DNA of 64,000 nucleotides. Origin: Gaeumannomyces sp. JS-464. Its lineage: Eukaryota; Ascomycota; Sordariomycetes; Magnaporthales; Magnaporthaceae. The stretch covers positions 8,432,001 through 8,496,000 of the forward strand of contig NGZR01000002.1 of assembly GCA_002197995.1 (NCBI GenBank), read 5' to 3'. The notes beneath the pieces were generated by a model. The model was not told where the DNA came from and ran no database searches. It saw only the letters and a list, made by a program, of their open reading frames with translations. Within the stretch, counting starts at the first letter, position 1; each line of letters opens with the position of its first letter. Positions 50,331 to 61,798 of the stretch are shown here, piece after piece. The translations under genes were made by a program, and so were the position numbers.

Positions 50331-52560
50331 TGGACCGACGTTAACACTTTATATGCGAGCCGTAACCGGAAAGGAATTAACCAAACTAATTATTTCCATT
50401 TTTACCCATTTCCTTTAACATTTCGTTAATAACATTTTCCCGACATTTAGCTAAAATCCAACCAAAAGTGGAATTAAAAAGATTTTGCACGAAGGATATT
50501 TAGTAAACATAAAAAGGTTAGCGAACCGGAAGAAAATAACGATATAAAAGGAAATATCGATAAACCCGTATTTTAACCCGCTTTAAAACCAACGCCTTTA
50601 TCCAAATACGGTTAAACGAATTCCACGCATCGATAATTTTAAAAGCTTAACCCGATATAGCTTGCGCTAAAAGCACCATATTGCCGGAAAGGGAGCGAAC
50701 GAAACCCGAGCTACCAAATGCAGTTATAATAGCAAAAGCGCTTTTTAAACTGGAAGGGAACGAGCGCGAAAACCTAGCATTAAAAGAAACGCCGAACCGT
50801 TTCCCGATGTTTTTCGCAAATAGAACGTAACCGGCGATAACGTGCTCCAAAGTAATATAACGAAGCTGGAAAAAAGCATTAGTAATAAAACATATAACAC
50901 CGGAATAAAACCGCTATAAACCTTAGCGGTATAAACGACTTCCGTTAAAACATTTTCCAAATCGGCAGCAATTTTAAAAAAGAATTAAATGTAGCGCTAA
51001 TAGGTACGAAAAACGCTATAAACCTAATTTTTAATATTAACGGGAGGTTATTAAAACGGAACCGATAAATTAATAATAAAGAAAAGCAATAAAAAAAAAG
51101 GAAAAAAAATAATAAATTTGAACGTAAACATCGCGCAAAAAGGCGCACCCTATACAAGTTAAAACGCGAAAAGCTAAAAACATAAATTAGTATAACCGAA
51201 ACCGAGCAAAAAAAAAAGCGGAGCAAATAAAAAATATATAAGCTTTATAATAGCATTTTTAAACGGCGCCGGCATTATCGATGCCGTTAGCGAAACGCTG
51301 GATGCAATTAACATAAATTTTGCAAATAGGCCTAAAAAGTTAGCGAAGCGGGATAAAAAAAGGAACGATACAGGAAATATACATTATTAAGTCGTAAAAA
51401 ATGTAACCCGGAAAAATAGCGATCGCCGTTTTATACTCCTTTTAATGGTATAAACGGTAAGGTTAAAGGAAAAAAAAGAAAAAATTAGTAAAAAAATAAA
51501 AAACAAAGCGGTGTAAAACCGCACTTATAGCCTTAACGCGGGGGTTCGGAGCAACGCCGGCTTCGGAATCGTCGTTATCGTTAAAACTGGAAAATGGGTG
51601 CTCGTTGCGATCGTTACGAGGAGGAGCAAACGTAAGGCCGCTACCACCACCGCTGCCGCTATAGCCGCCGCGCGCATTACCGCGCGCGCCGCCGCGAGAA
51701 AAACGGGGAGTTTTGTCCTTGGGAGCTATAATGCAAAAAAATAGGAGCCGGAAAAAGAACGAAGCGCGGAAAGGCAAGTGTAAAAACGCGGGCGGAAAAA
51801 TGCGCGAAAGTTAAAAGCAAAGGTAGGAAAAAAGGATTAAAAGTTGTAATAAAAAAAAGATTAAAAAAGGGCGAAAAAGAAAGGCAAAAACCTTTAAAGG
51901 CAAAAGGGGAAAAAACGGTGGAAACCCGCACCCGAAAGGAAATAAAGGCATAACCGGAAAGCACAACATAAATAAGGCAAAAGCAACATAATTACGAAAA
52001 CGGCGAACTAATAAAAAGGTTAAATACGCGCTATAAGCGAGGAAATAATCCGTAACCGGAGCGTTACCTTCGAAAGCGAATAACATAATTACGTTAAGTT
52101 ACCCGACGTTAACCACGACCCCCGAACTTTACGGAGCAGCCACGCGACCAAGCATTAAAGCGGGACCGGGAAACCTCGAACGCAAATAACTAAACTACCG
52201 CAACTAACCGAACTAATACCACCATTATTAATATTATTATAAAAAGAGAAAACCCGGCACCGGGGCGCTACCTAAGCGCAATATGCATTCCCTATAGTTT
52301 TTCCTTTGCGTACTTTCCTATTATTACCATTAATTATAAAAACGCTTTCGCGATGGAACTTTTAAAAGCAATCGCAGGAATTAAGTAAACGGCACCACTG
52401 TTTAACATAGCAAAAACCGTATACGAAAAGCAAATATGGTTTTTACTTTTAAACTACCGAGCCGAATGCGGACCGCACCCGGAAACGAGTTTAAAGGTTT
52501 TTATATGTATATAAAAATAGCAAAAGCACCGAGGTTTTTATAAATATAACGGCAATATAA
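50331..52560. other. Unexplained 2.2-kb segment at the LINE 3' side
   Basis: This part of the LINE insertion holds no recognised LINE domain. Parts are GC-richer than the rest. Consecutive open frames lie on the minus strand: 52086-51811 and 51226-50945 are hydrophobic, and 51777-51463 contains a Gly/Arg-rich patch (GGARGNARGGYSGSGGGSG) followed by an acidic Ser/Asp patch. F/L-rich frames arise easily opposite RIP-decayed DNA, so a coding origin is only a possibility. Confidence 0.45.
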
Positions 52561-52919
52561 CTAATAATAAATAACTCGGTTAATTTACTTTTAAATTTAA
52601 CTATATTTAGGAAGGTTATATTTAACTAAATAGGAAATTTAATTTAATTTTCTTAGATTTTATTATTACTCTTTAAAGTTAGTTTGCATATTTACACAAT
52701 GTATTATATAATGTTACGAACTAACCTTAAAAAAGTAATAATAAAAATCTAAGAAAATTAAATTACATTAATTACGTAGTTAAATATAACTTGTTAAAAT
52801 TTAGTTAAATTTGGAAGTAAATTGGCCAAGTTATTTAAATGTAAAAAAAACGCTAATTAATATGCGTTTTTTAACCGGTTTACTCGCTTATTTAATCCAC
52901 TCGCTTATAAACCACGTTA

Positions 52920-53026
52920 AACGATTTATTAAAAGATTTTCGTTTATAATTCGACTTTTTATAACGGCTAATTCGTTGTTTAAAAGCTAATAAACTTGGA
53001 TAAAAAAATGTAATAAGCTTTTAAAT
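52920..53026 (+). pseudogene. Gyp-D, short RT/RNase H fragment
   Basis: The plus frame reads a RFIKRFSFIIRLFI-like stretch, the end of RT before RNase H in Ty3/Gypsy. It is trapped between the foldback MITE and Fot-14. Confidence 0.6.
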
Positions 53027-53038
53027 TAACGTGGTTTA

Positions 53039-53123
53039 TAAGCGAATCGGTTATATAAGCGAATTGGTTATATAAGCGAATCGGTTATATAAGCGAATCG
53101 GTTATATAAGCGAATCGATTATT
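53039..53123. repeat. Five tandem 17-bp subterminal repeats of Fot-14
   Basis: Units TAAGCGAATCGGTTATA start at 53039, 53056, 53073, 53090 and 53107. All other Fot ends in the window have two. By analogy with other DNA transposons such repeats could be transposase binding sites; that is inference. Confidence 0.92.
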
Positions 53124-53557
53124 TACACCCGACTTTTAATTAATTAACGCGCATGCTAACCTAATAGCGTTAAAAATCCATTTAAATTATTCGAAATTGT
53201 ATATATTAAACATTTTTACTTCCTTTTAATAAATGCGCGCATTATATCCGTTTTACCGCAAATGTTACACCGCCGACGAATCGTTGTCGCCTTTTTTTTT
53301 TAACTTTTATAATTGCGCATTTTTATTATAACTATTTATTTAGCTTTTACTAGTTTAAAACATTTCGTACTTCGTTTATAATAAATAACCTTTTAAATTA
53401 AATACGTGTTTTTTTAGCCTTTCGGCGTTTATTAAATGCTTTGTTCGCCTTTTTAAATGTAAACATTTCGGCTTGGAAAAAAGCCATTTTATGCAATATC
53501 ACTTTCGTTTCTTTTGCAATTTAGTTTATAACTGTTAATATAAGTGTTAAAAGGTTA

Positions 53558-55416
53558 ACGTGGTTTACAAGCGAGTCGCGTATATAAGCGAATCGCGCAT
53601 TTTCCAATGCGACGCGTATTTCCCACTTCCAATTCCAATTTTTTAACAACTACAAATAAAATCGACGTTTAAAAAAGCTAAAATTATTTTCGCTATGCGA
53701 GTAATTTAATTTAATAAAAGACTAAATTTGCGTTCGGCAGCTAAAATTTACGATATTTTAAATCCACGTTGCGCGATTAACGCGCCGGTAAACCTGCTTA
53801 ACGCGACACTATGCTTAAATTACGAAAATTAACGGAATTTAAAAAGGAGGCGCTAATTAAATACATCTTTAAGCTGGATTCCCGCGCATTTTTCCCCGGC
53901 CTTTTAGTGTTAAAAATATAACTAACCAATTGCTTACCGAACGTAACGCGAGCGCCGTTAGCAAAAACTAGGTCGCGAATTTCGTTAAACGCCGCGCAAA
54001 GCTCGGTACGCGTTAAATTTAAAAGTACGATTACCAAAAAGCCAAATGCGAAAATCCCAAACTCGTTTTTGCTTAATTTAACTTTATACGGAACATTATA
54101 AACAAATATAGCATTTAAGGTAAAAATATTTATAATTTCGACGAAACCGGTTTTTTTATAGGCATAATCGCCGCCGTTATAATTATTATAACATTGGAAA
54201 GCCGTAATAAAGCAAAGCTAATTTAGTTTAGCAACCGGGAATAGGCTACGATTATTTAAAAGGTTAATTATTACGGCTAAGCGATTTTTTTTTTATTATC
54301 GTTAAAAGGTAGTACCATTTAACCAATTGGTATTCGAAAACTAACTTTCCACGCGATTAGGTTTTTTTAACGAATGCTAACGGGTAAATTACGAACGAGC
54401 TCGGCTTAAAATGGATTTAGCATTTTAATAAACACATTATAGCTTATAAAAAAAAGTCCTATTGTTTATTAATGCTAAACGGCTATAAAAGCTACCATTC
54501 GACGGATTTCGAGCTTTATTACTAAAAATATAACATTATTACGCTTTATATACCTTTGTATTCGTTTTACTTTTTTTAGCCGCTTAATATTAAATGTTTT
54601 AACCCGCTAAAAAAAGCGTACGATTAATAAATCGAAAACTTAATAAAGTTATACGTTAATTACGTAATTAAAATTAAGTTTTTTTCGGCGTTTAAAACGG
54701 CATTTTTTAACTTTATAACCGAAAAAAATATTTAAAAAGGGTTCCGAAAAGCTAACTTTGCTTTTTTTAATCCGGATTCGGTTTTAAAAAAGCTGGATGT
54801 AAAGTTACGGATTTTAACTCCCCCGAAAAAGCTTTTAAATAACGCCGAACTTTGGACTTTTAAAACGCTTTAAATAGCTAGGAACGCAATTTCGCAATCC
54901 GAACATATTAAAAATCGGATTTCCAATTACCGGAGCAGTTTTTCGTTATTTATACTATCGGTTATAAACCAATTAACGAAAAAGGCTAAAGCAATTATGC
55001 ATTAGGTTAACCTTTTAAAAAAAAAGTGCTTTAAATTACGAAAAGCGAACGAAGCATTAAGCAAACGCCGGAAGGCTAAAAAAAACACGTGTTCGATAAA
55101 AAGGGTTACATATTATTAAAAAAATACGAAATGTTTTAAATTAGCAAAAGCTAAATAGGTAGTTATAGTAAAAATGCGCGATTATAAAAGGTAAAAAAAA
55201 AGGTAACGATAACTTGTCGGCGATATAGCATTTGCGGCAAAACCGGACATAATGCGCGCAATTTGTTAAAAAAAAAGTAAAAACGTTCGGTATATATAAT
55301 TTCGAATAGTTTAAATGGATTTTTGGCGTTATTAAGTTGGCATACGCGTTAATTAACCGGAAGTCGGGTGTGGGTGCGCGATTCGCTTATATGCGCGACT
55401 CGCTTATAAACCACGT
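53558..55416 (+). mobile_element. Fot-15
   Basis: The element is 1,859 bp with TA at 53556-53557 and 55417-55418 and repeats of the AAGCGAGTCGCGTATAT type as in Fot-09. The transposase relic (about 53,656-55,310, plus strand) has stops and small frameshifts. It disrupts the C-terminal coding part of Fot-14. Confidence 0.93.
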
Positions 55417-56258
55417 TACTTTAATAATTAGTAATTTAAATTTTAATATGTTCGAATTGCGAAATTGCTTTTTTAACTATTCGAAGCGTTTTAAAAGTTA
55501 AAATTCGAGATTATTTAAAAGCGTTTTTAAAAAAGTTAAAATTCGTAACTTTACATTTAACTTTTTTAAAACTTAATTCGAATTAAAAAAAAAAGCAAAG
55601 CTAGCTTTTTAAAAGCTTTTTTAACTGTTTTTTTTTTCGGTTATAAAATTAAAAAATGCCGTTTTAAACGCTGAAAAAAACTCGACTTAGTTATATAATT
55701 AACGTATAATTTTATTAAATTTTCGATTTGTTAATCGTACGCTTTTTTTAACGGGCTAAAATATTTAACGTTAAACGGTTAAAAAAAGTAAAACGAATAC
55801 GGAAATATGCAAAACGTAATAATATTATATTTTATAATAAAAGCTCGAAATCCGTTAAATAGTAGCTTTTATAACCGTTTAACATTAAAAACGATAAAAC
55901 CTTTTTTTACAAATTGTAATATGTTTATTAAAATGTTAAATTTATTTTAAATCGAGCTCGTTCGTAATTCATTTATTAAAACTCGTTATAATAATTTAAT
56001 CGCGTAAAAGGTCGGTTTTTAAATACCAATTAGCTAAATAATATTACCTTTTAACGATAATAAAAAGAAAAATCGCTTAACCGTAATAGTTAACTTTTTA
56101 AATAACCGTAGTTTATTTCCGATTATTAAATTAAATTAACTTTGCTTTACCACGGCGTTTTAATATTATAATAATTATAACGGCGGCGATTATACTTATA
56201 AAAAAGCCCATTTCGTCGAAATTATAAATATTATTATTTAAAATGCTATATTTGGCTA

Positions 56259-58116
56259 ACGTAATTTATAAGCGAGTAGCGCATATAAGCGAATGGCGCA
56301 CCCACACCTAACCTCTGGTTAATCGACGCGCATACCAATTTAATAACGCTAAAAATCCATTTAAACTATTCGGAATTATATATATCGGACATTTTTATTT
56401 CCTTTTAATAAATGCGCGCATTATGTCCGGTTTTACCGCAAATGTTATATCGCCGACAAATTATCGTCGCCTTTTTTTTAACCCTTATAATCGCGCATTT
56501 TTTGCTATAGCTATCCATTTAGCTTTTGCTGGTTTAAAACATTTCGTACCTCGTTTATAGTAAATAACCTTTCGAGTTAAACACGCGTTTTTTTAGCCTT
56601 TCGGCGTTTGCTTAACGCTTCGTTCGCCTTTCGTAATTTAAAGCACTTTTTTTCCAAAAGGTTAACCTAATGCATAATTGCTTTAGCTTTTTTCGTTAAT
56701 TAGTTTATAACCGATAACATAAATAACGGAAAGCTACTTTGGTAATTAAAAATTCGAGTTTTAATATATTTAAATTGCGAAGTTACGTTTTTAACTGTTT
56801 AAAGCGTTTTAAAAGTCCAAAGTTTAGCGTTGTTTAAAAGCTTTTTTAAAAAAGTTAAAATTCGTAACTTTATATTTAACTTTTTTAAAACCGAATCCGG
56901 ATTAAAAAGAGCAAAGCTAACCTTTCGAAAGCTTTTTCAAATGTTTTTTTCGGTTATAAAGTTAAAAAATGCCGTTTTAAAAGCTAAAAAAAACTTAATT
57001 TTAATTACGTGGTTAACGTGTAACTTTATTAGGTTTTCGATTTGTTAACCGTACGCTTTTTTTAACGGGTTAAAATATTTAACGTTAAGCAAGCGGTAAA
57101 GAATTAAAACGAATGCGAAGGTATGCAAAGCGTAATAATGTTATATTCCTAGCAATAAAGCTTAAAATTCGTTAAATAATAGCTTTTATACCCGTTTAGC
57201 ATTAATAAATGATAGAACCTTTTTTACGAGCTATAATGTGTTTATCAAAATGCCGAATTCATTTTAAACCGAGCTTATTTATAATTTACCCGTTAAAACT
57301 CGTTAAAATAACCTAATCGCGTAAAAGGTTGGTTTTCGAATACCAATTAGCCAAATGGTATTGCTTTTTAACCATAATAAAAAAAAGGATCGTTTAACCG
57401 TAATAATTAACCTTTTAAATAATTATAGCCCATTTCCGGTTGCTAAGCTAAATTAGCTTTGCTTTATTACGGCCTTTCGATATTATAATAATTATAACGG
57501 CGGCGATTATGCTTATAAGGAAGCCGGTTTCGTCGAAATTATAAATATCGTTATTTAAAATGCTATATTTGGCTATAGTATTCCGTATAAGGTCGAATTA
57601 CGCAAAAATAAGCTTAGGATTTTCGCATTTGGCTTTTTGGTAATCGTATTTTCGAATTTAACGCGTGCCGAGCTTTGCGCGGCGTTTAACGAAGTTCGCG
57701 ACCTAGTTTTTGCCGACGACGCTCGCGTTACGTTCGGTAAATAATCAATTAGCCATATTTTTAACATTAAAAAGCCGGGGAGGGAATATTCGCGAATTTA
57801 GTTTAAATATGTATTTAATAAGCGCCTTTTTTCGGATTTTGCCAATTTCCGTAATTTAAGCATGCTATTACGTCGAGCAAATTAGCTAACGCGTCGGTAA
57901 CGTAACGTAGTTTTAAAAACGCCGTAAATTTTAACTGCCGAACGCACATTTAATTATGCATTAAATTGGATTGCCCGTATAGCAAAAACAATTTTAGCTT
58001 CGTTAAATGTCGACGCTATTTGTAGTTATTAAAAATTGGGGTTAAAAGTGGAAAACGCGAGTCGCGATAAAAAACGCGCCATTCGCTTATATACGCCACT
58101 CGCTTGTAAACCACGT
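56259..58116 (-). mobile_element. Fot-16
   Basis: The element is 1,858 bp with TA at 56257-56258 and 58117-58118. The repeats are AAGCGAGTAGCGCATAT and AAGCGAATGGCGC. The transposase relic (about 56,365-58,018, minus strand) keeps FDETGF but is stop-ridden. It sits at the same TA of its host copy as Fot-04 does in Fot-03. Confidence 0.93.
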
Positions 58117-58664
58117 TAATAATATTCGTATAAAGTCGAATTACGAAAAAACGAGTTTGGGATTTTTGCATTTGGCTTTTTAATAATCGTATTTTCGAAT
58201 TTAACGCGTACTAAGCTTTGCGCGGCGTTTAACGAAGTTCGCGACCTAGTTTTTGCTAACGGCGCTCGCGTCGGGTTCGATAAGCAATCGGTTAGCTATA
58301 TTTTTAACACTAAAAAGCTAGGAAGGAAATGCGCGAAAATCCAGCTCGAATATATATTTAACAAGCGCTTTTTTTTCGAATTCCGTTAATTTTTAAAATT
58401 AAGCATATTATCGTATCGAATAATCCGGCCGCAGCGTTAATCGTTTAATGTAAAATAAAAAATATTATAAAGCTTCGTTATAATACGCATGTTAATTTTC
58501 GGATTATTTTTAATTGCTAGCAAAGCAAAAATCACTTTGGATTTTTTAAATTGCGAATTTATTACGTAAATGTTAAAATGTTTAGGTAAAAAAGTTAACG
58601 CGACGCATCGCGATTAAAATTAATCGACTCGTTTATATAACTCATTCGCTTATAAACCACGTTA

Positions 58665-59640
58665 TTAAATATTATTTTTAATAAAAGTTTTAAGTTTACG
58701 AGCTATATGTGGAAAGATTTCCTCCGTTTAGTAAAAATTAAGCTTAAAATAAGCACGGCTTTTTACTTTTAAACAAATAAACAAACTAAAAAATTTAATT
58801 AAAATTTAAAAGCTTACTTTTATTTATTCGTTAATTACGAAATAACTAATTAGGTCGATTTTTTTCCTATGGCAAAGTTTGCTTATAATAATACTTTTTT
58901 TACAAATACCACCGTTACTTTTTTTTGCTAATTATAACTATTATTTAACTTTTAACAACCTTTTATTTCCAAATCGCACGAAGAACTCGGATAATAAACT
59001 TTACAACTATTAAATAATCCAGGTATATTAAAAAGCTAAAAGCTGTTTTAAAAAAGCATGAAAACGGATAAAGCATTAGGTAAACAACAAGCGAAGCCTT
59101 TTGCTAGTTCTAATTAAAAAACCAACTTGTTATATTTAACGCCCGCTACGTTAAAACTCGCCGCCCGCTAAAAAAACTCGACTTTAAAATGCTCGGCCTT
59201 TTTCGTATTTTAAAAGTGATTTCCCTTTTCGCAGTCCGCTTAACCTCGCCAAAAACCTGGAAAATCCACGATGCTTTCCACGTGTTATTTATAAAACCTT
59301 ACCGCGCTAGCATTTAAACTCGGCTTAACTTTAACTAGGTTTTGCGAAAAGCCCTTTTAATAAAAAGAAAGTACGCCGTTAAAAAAGTAAAGAACTTTAT
59401 AATTAACTTTTAAAGAAAAGTGTTATACCGTGTAAGATGAAAAGGATACCTTAAAGAATAAAACAAAATATGGGAGCCTTGGGAGCATTTCGAAAGCGAC
59501 CGTGCCAAATCCAAAGTTATAGCCTTCCACTAGCGATACCCCAAAAAACTAATAAACGATCGCGTGCTTTATACTACGATAGCGTCGGCCAAAAAAACAG
59601 CAAGCCAAAACCCCTAAGCTGCAAAAAACCACATTAATTT
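58665..59640 (+). pseudogene. Gyp-D, integrase C-terminal half and chromodomain
   Basis: The frame opens within integrase: KFTSYMWKDFLRLVKIKLKI (about 58,695-58,755), a decayed TNKQTKKFNQNLK-type motif where TDGQTERVNQ is expected, and FAYNNTFFTNTTVTFF. After about 100 codons it gives RPAKKLDFKMLGLFRILKV and KTWKIHDAFHVLFIKPYRAS (59,160-59,320), the region after integrase in chromoviruses. Then follows a chromodomain, KVLYRV*...KGYLKEQNKIWEPWEHF (59,419-59,500). RNase H and the first half of integrase are absent from the window. Confidence 0.85.
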
Positions 59641-59683
59641 AAAAAAGGGGTTTCGGGACGAGCCTTTAAAAAGGGGAGAATTG

Positions 59684-60013
59684 TGTTACACGGAGGCGCC
59701 TGGGGGATCTTTGGGCTTAGCCTTACAAAAGCCCCAAAAGCCTAAACGCCTGCAAAGAATAAACGCCGAACCAGTAGGGCCAATTATTAAAATAAGGCTA
59801 CCAATTAGGTTAACGGCGATGGCGCAAATGGACGAACCTTTAGCACGGGCCACTTGGACCTGTTTATTTAATCCTTGCGTTTTTCATAATCCCTTTAGCG
59901 GATTTTAGCTCTTTAAGCATCTTTTAAGGCTATAAAAGATTATTAGCTTTTATAACAAAAATTAACCCTTTTAAGCCTGCATTGCACCCTTGTAGCATGG
60001 GTTAACGGTAACA
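59684..60013 (+). repeat. Gyp-D 3' LTR
   Basis: It begins TGTTACAC directly after a polypurine-like AAAAAGGGGAGAA and ends GGTAACA, giving matching inverted tips TGTTAC/GTAACA. The 330 bp contain TATAAAAG at 59,931. It is clearly less mutated than the interior of Gyp-D. The 5' LTR is not identified, so the right boundary rests on the tips and the change in composition. Confidence 0.75.
59931..59938 (+). promoter_or_regulatory. TATA box of the Gyp-D LTR
   Basis: TATAAAAG lies about 75 bp before the LTR end, the usual place for the U3 core promoter. Activity is not shown. Confidence 0.5.
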
Positions 60014-61798
60014 GGATTAGGCTTTAAATTTAGGTAGATTTCATTGGAAAAAGGCTGGTCGCCCTGTCGAACGACGTTGGACTGGGGATATGGTGATTAT
60101 CCGCTTCCTAGGCAAACTTTTCCGGATTCTCCTAACGGGTCATCTAACTTGGTCCTTTGAAGTGTTGGCGGTTCACTAGTGCCGCTGTTTGCACAGGCTA
60201 AGGTTTTAACATATGGACTTTTTCCGGATGTTAAACACAGGTTTGCTCGAGTCTTGTGCTGTCCTTGGGTGGGCTGCACTCGAGTAGGCTGCACTTGGGT
60301 GGGGTGGGGGACCGGGGAATCGGGCTTGGCGCAACGGCTCTTTGAAAAGTGTGTTGTTGTTCCGCCGATGGTGTGGTGCATTGGTGCAACAAGTGCTCGC
60401 TGCTTTGGAGGCCTTGCCTGGGCATCAACGGGGCAGGCTTTGTCTCCGGGGATGTTGCCGTAAATGTTCGGCTTGCCAACCAAATTGCTCAACGGCGTGT
60501 GTTTGTGGTTTCTGCATGAATTTAACCACGTTTCGTGGAGGAAATGTATAAAATTGCATGTTATCAAAAGTGATTGGGCCTATTATAGTAAAGCTGGATA
60601 AAACCTTGGCCTATACCACAAGATATTCGTGTGTTTAGTTTCTTGTTGGATGTGGACGGAATTCTGCTTTCATTTTTCAATAAAAACGAGTATGGTACTT
60701 ATATGTGAATAGAGGCAAAACAGCTACGTTTATCCTTGCTGCTTTTCCACACTACACTTTCTATGCTGCTTTCTTCGCTTACCGAGCTTACAATCATATT
60801 GCTTATTTATCTGGTTCGAATTCCTTATCGACGATTTCCTGCAATGTAACCGTAAAGCTTATATGTAATTTTAGGAACTGGTTTTAAAAGGCGGCCTCTT
60901 TTAGCTTTAAGGGCTGGTAAATTTGCCTTGCCATTGAAAGTCTTTGCAATAAGGCTATAAATGTGCTGTCGTATCCCGTAGGAATACGGCAGCTTTATTA
61001 AGCGAATGTAACAAGCCGCGTTAACTTAAAAGCTAACTCCTTTTCATTTATTTTCCTTAATTTTCTCCCGGCATTACCGAAACCGATTTCAATATGCATA
61101 ATGATTCCAATAATGTTTTAGCCAAGTCCTTTTTAAAAGCCACTTTAGCTTTCCCTATGGTTTATTCAGTAAGACACTAACGAGGCCAAGCCGAAATATG
61201 CGGCGGCGGTGGCTTAATGTGGGCTTAGGAAAGCAAGTGTCCCGGCGGTTAAAAGTTAGGGTAATATTGGGAAGGATGCGGTGAAACTCGCCTTTGTAAA
61301 AGTGTTTACGCCTTGGATTAGCCCATTTGCAGTAACCATGCAGTATTTGGTCCTACTGCGGTAAACTCCCTGCCATTTTCCTTATCTTGCCCCGTCACTT
61401 TACGTTAAAACGTTCCTTCTCCCCAGTACGATAACTTAGGTTAAAGTCGCCGATAACCGGTACACACCATTGAAACGTACAAGACATGCCTTTTACCACT
61501 TACAGGTAGCTATTCCTTAATCATTCCGACCTCCGTAAACCGAAAAAAGGGGAATCCATTTACTGTTTTTTTAAGCCTTAGCCTATAGGAAACCTCCAAA
61601 CCTTCCGGCTAACTGTTGCTTACCACTTCCCCATTAAACCAACCACATGGCAAGCCGGATTAACTCTTTTAGGAATATTTGGCTAAGGCATTAATGAATT
61701 CATCATGCATATTAAAGTTGATTGTCGGAAATGCCGAAAAGAAATTAAAAAAACGTTATAGGAAAAGCCTTAGAAGTGACGCGGCTTGTTAAGTTTGC
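60014..61798. other. Intergenic DNA flanking the transposon block
   Basis: Composition becomes mixed and CA/TG are common again, so this part has escaped RIP or lies outside repeats. Overlapping frames of 60-156 codons at 60,097-60,567 on both strands come from a GC-rich patch with an imperfect GGGTGGGCTGCACT repeat and match nothing I know. On the minus strand, about 61,440-61,480 reads VPVIGDFNL, possibly a scrap of a LINE endonuclease. No gene is called. Confidence 0.5.

Larger units (their letters stand above)
46354..52568 (+). mobile_element. LINE (non-LTR retrotransposon), fungal Tad1/I-like
   Basis: A target duplication AAATAACTCGGTT flanks the insertion (46341-46353 and 52569-52581). 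The 3' end is a short TAA-rich tail (ACTAATAATAA) as in LINEs with non-poly(A) tails. The plus strand encodes endonuclease, RT and a C-terminal zinc-ribbon-like region. A proline-rich stretch precedes the endonuclease and no complete ORF1 is present, so the 5' end is probably truncated. It also contains 2.2 kb of unexplained DNA before the tail. Confidence 0.82.
46261..52917. mobile_element. Foldback MITE with Fot-type ends, split by a LINE
   Basis: The outer ends are ACGTGGTTTACAAGCGAGT and its inverted partner, with TA at 46259-46260 and 52918-52919. Removing the LINE (46354-52568) and one 13-bp target copy leaves about 429 bp. It consists of two arms of about 200 bp that are inverted copies of each other (46261-46353 plus 52582-52686, against 52717-52917) around a 30-nt loop. 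The outer 17-bp repeats match those of Fot-06, Fot-11 and Fot-12. It has no coding capacity. Confidence 0.88.
53029..58662 (-). mobile_element. Fot-14, split by Fot-15 and Fot-16, with an expanded repeat array
   Basis: The parts are 53029-53557, 55419-56258 and 58119-58662, together 1,913 bp. TA lies at 53027-53028 and 58663-58664. The excess over the family length equals about three additional 17-bp units at the left end. The 5' leader is shared with Fot-07. The transposase relic is on the minus strand, badly decayed. Confidence 0.9.

Noticed and set aside
50945..52086. Hydrophobic minus-strand frames resembling membrane protein segments
   Set aside because: RIP leaves A-rich plus strands, so the opposite strand reads as Phe/Leu-rich peptides by chance. 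Frames change repeatedly and no family is recognised. Kept only as a possibility in the findings.
53039..53123. CRISPR-like array of short repeats
   Set aside because: The 17-bp units are directly adjacent with no spacers and lie in a transposon end of a eukaryotic sequence.
60097..60567. 156-codon minus-strand open frame in GC-rich DNA
   Set aside because: Overlapping open frames exist on both strands, the sequence includes a short imperfect repeat, there is no recognisable domain, and composition rather than coding explains the open frames.
61440..61480. LINE endonuclease fragment (VIGDFNL on the minus strand)
   Set aside because: One short motif is not enough; no neighbouring endonuclease motifs could be read.
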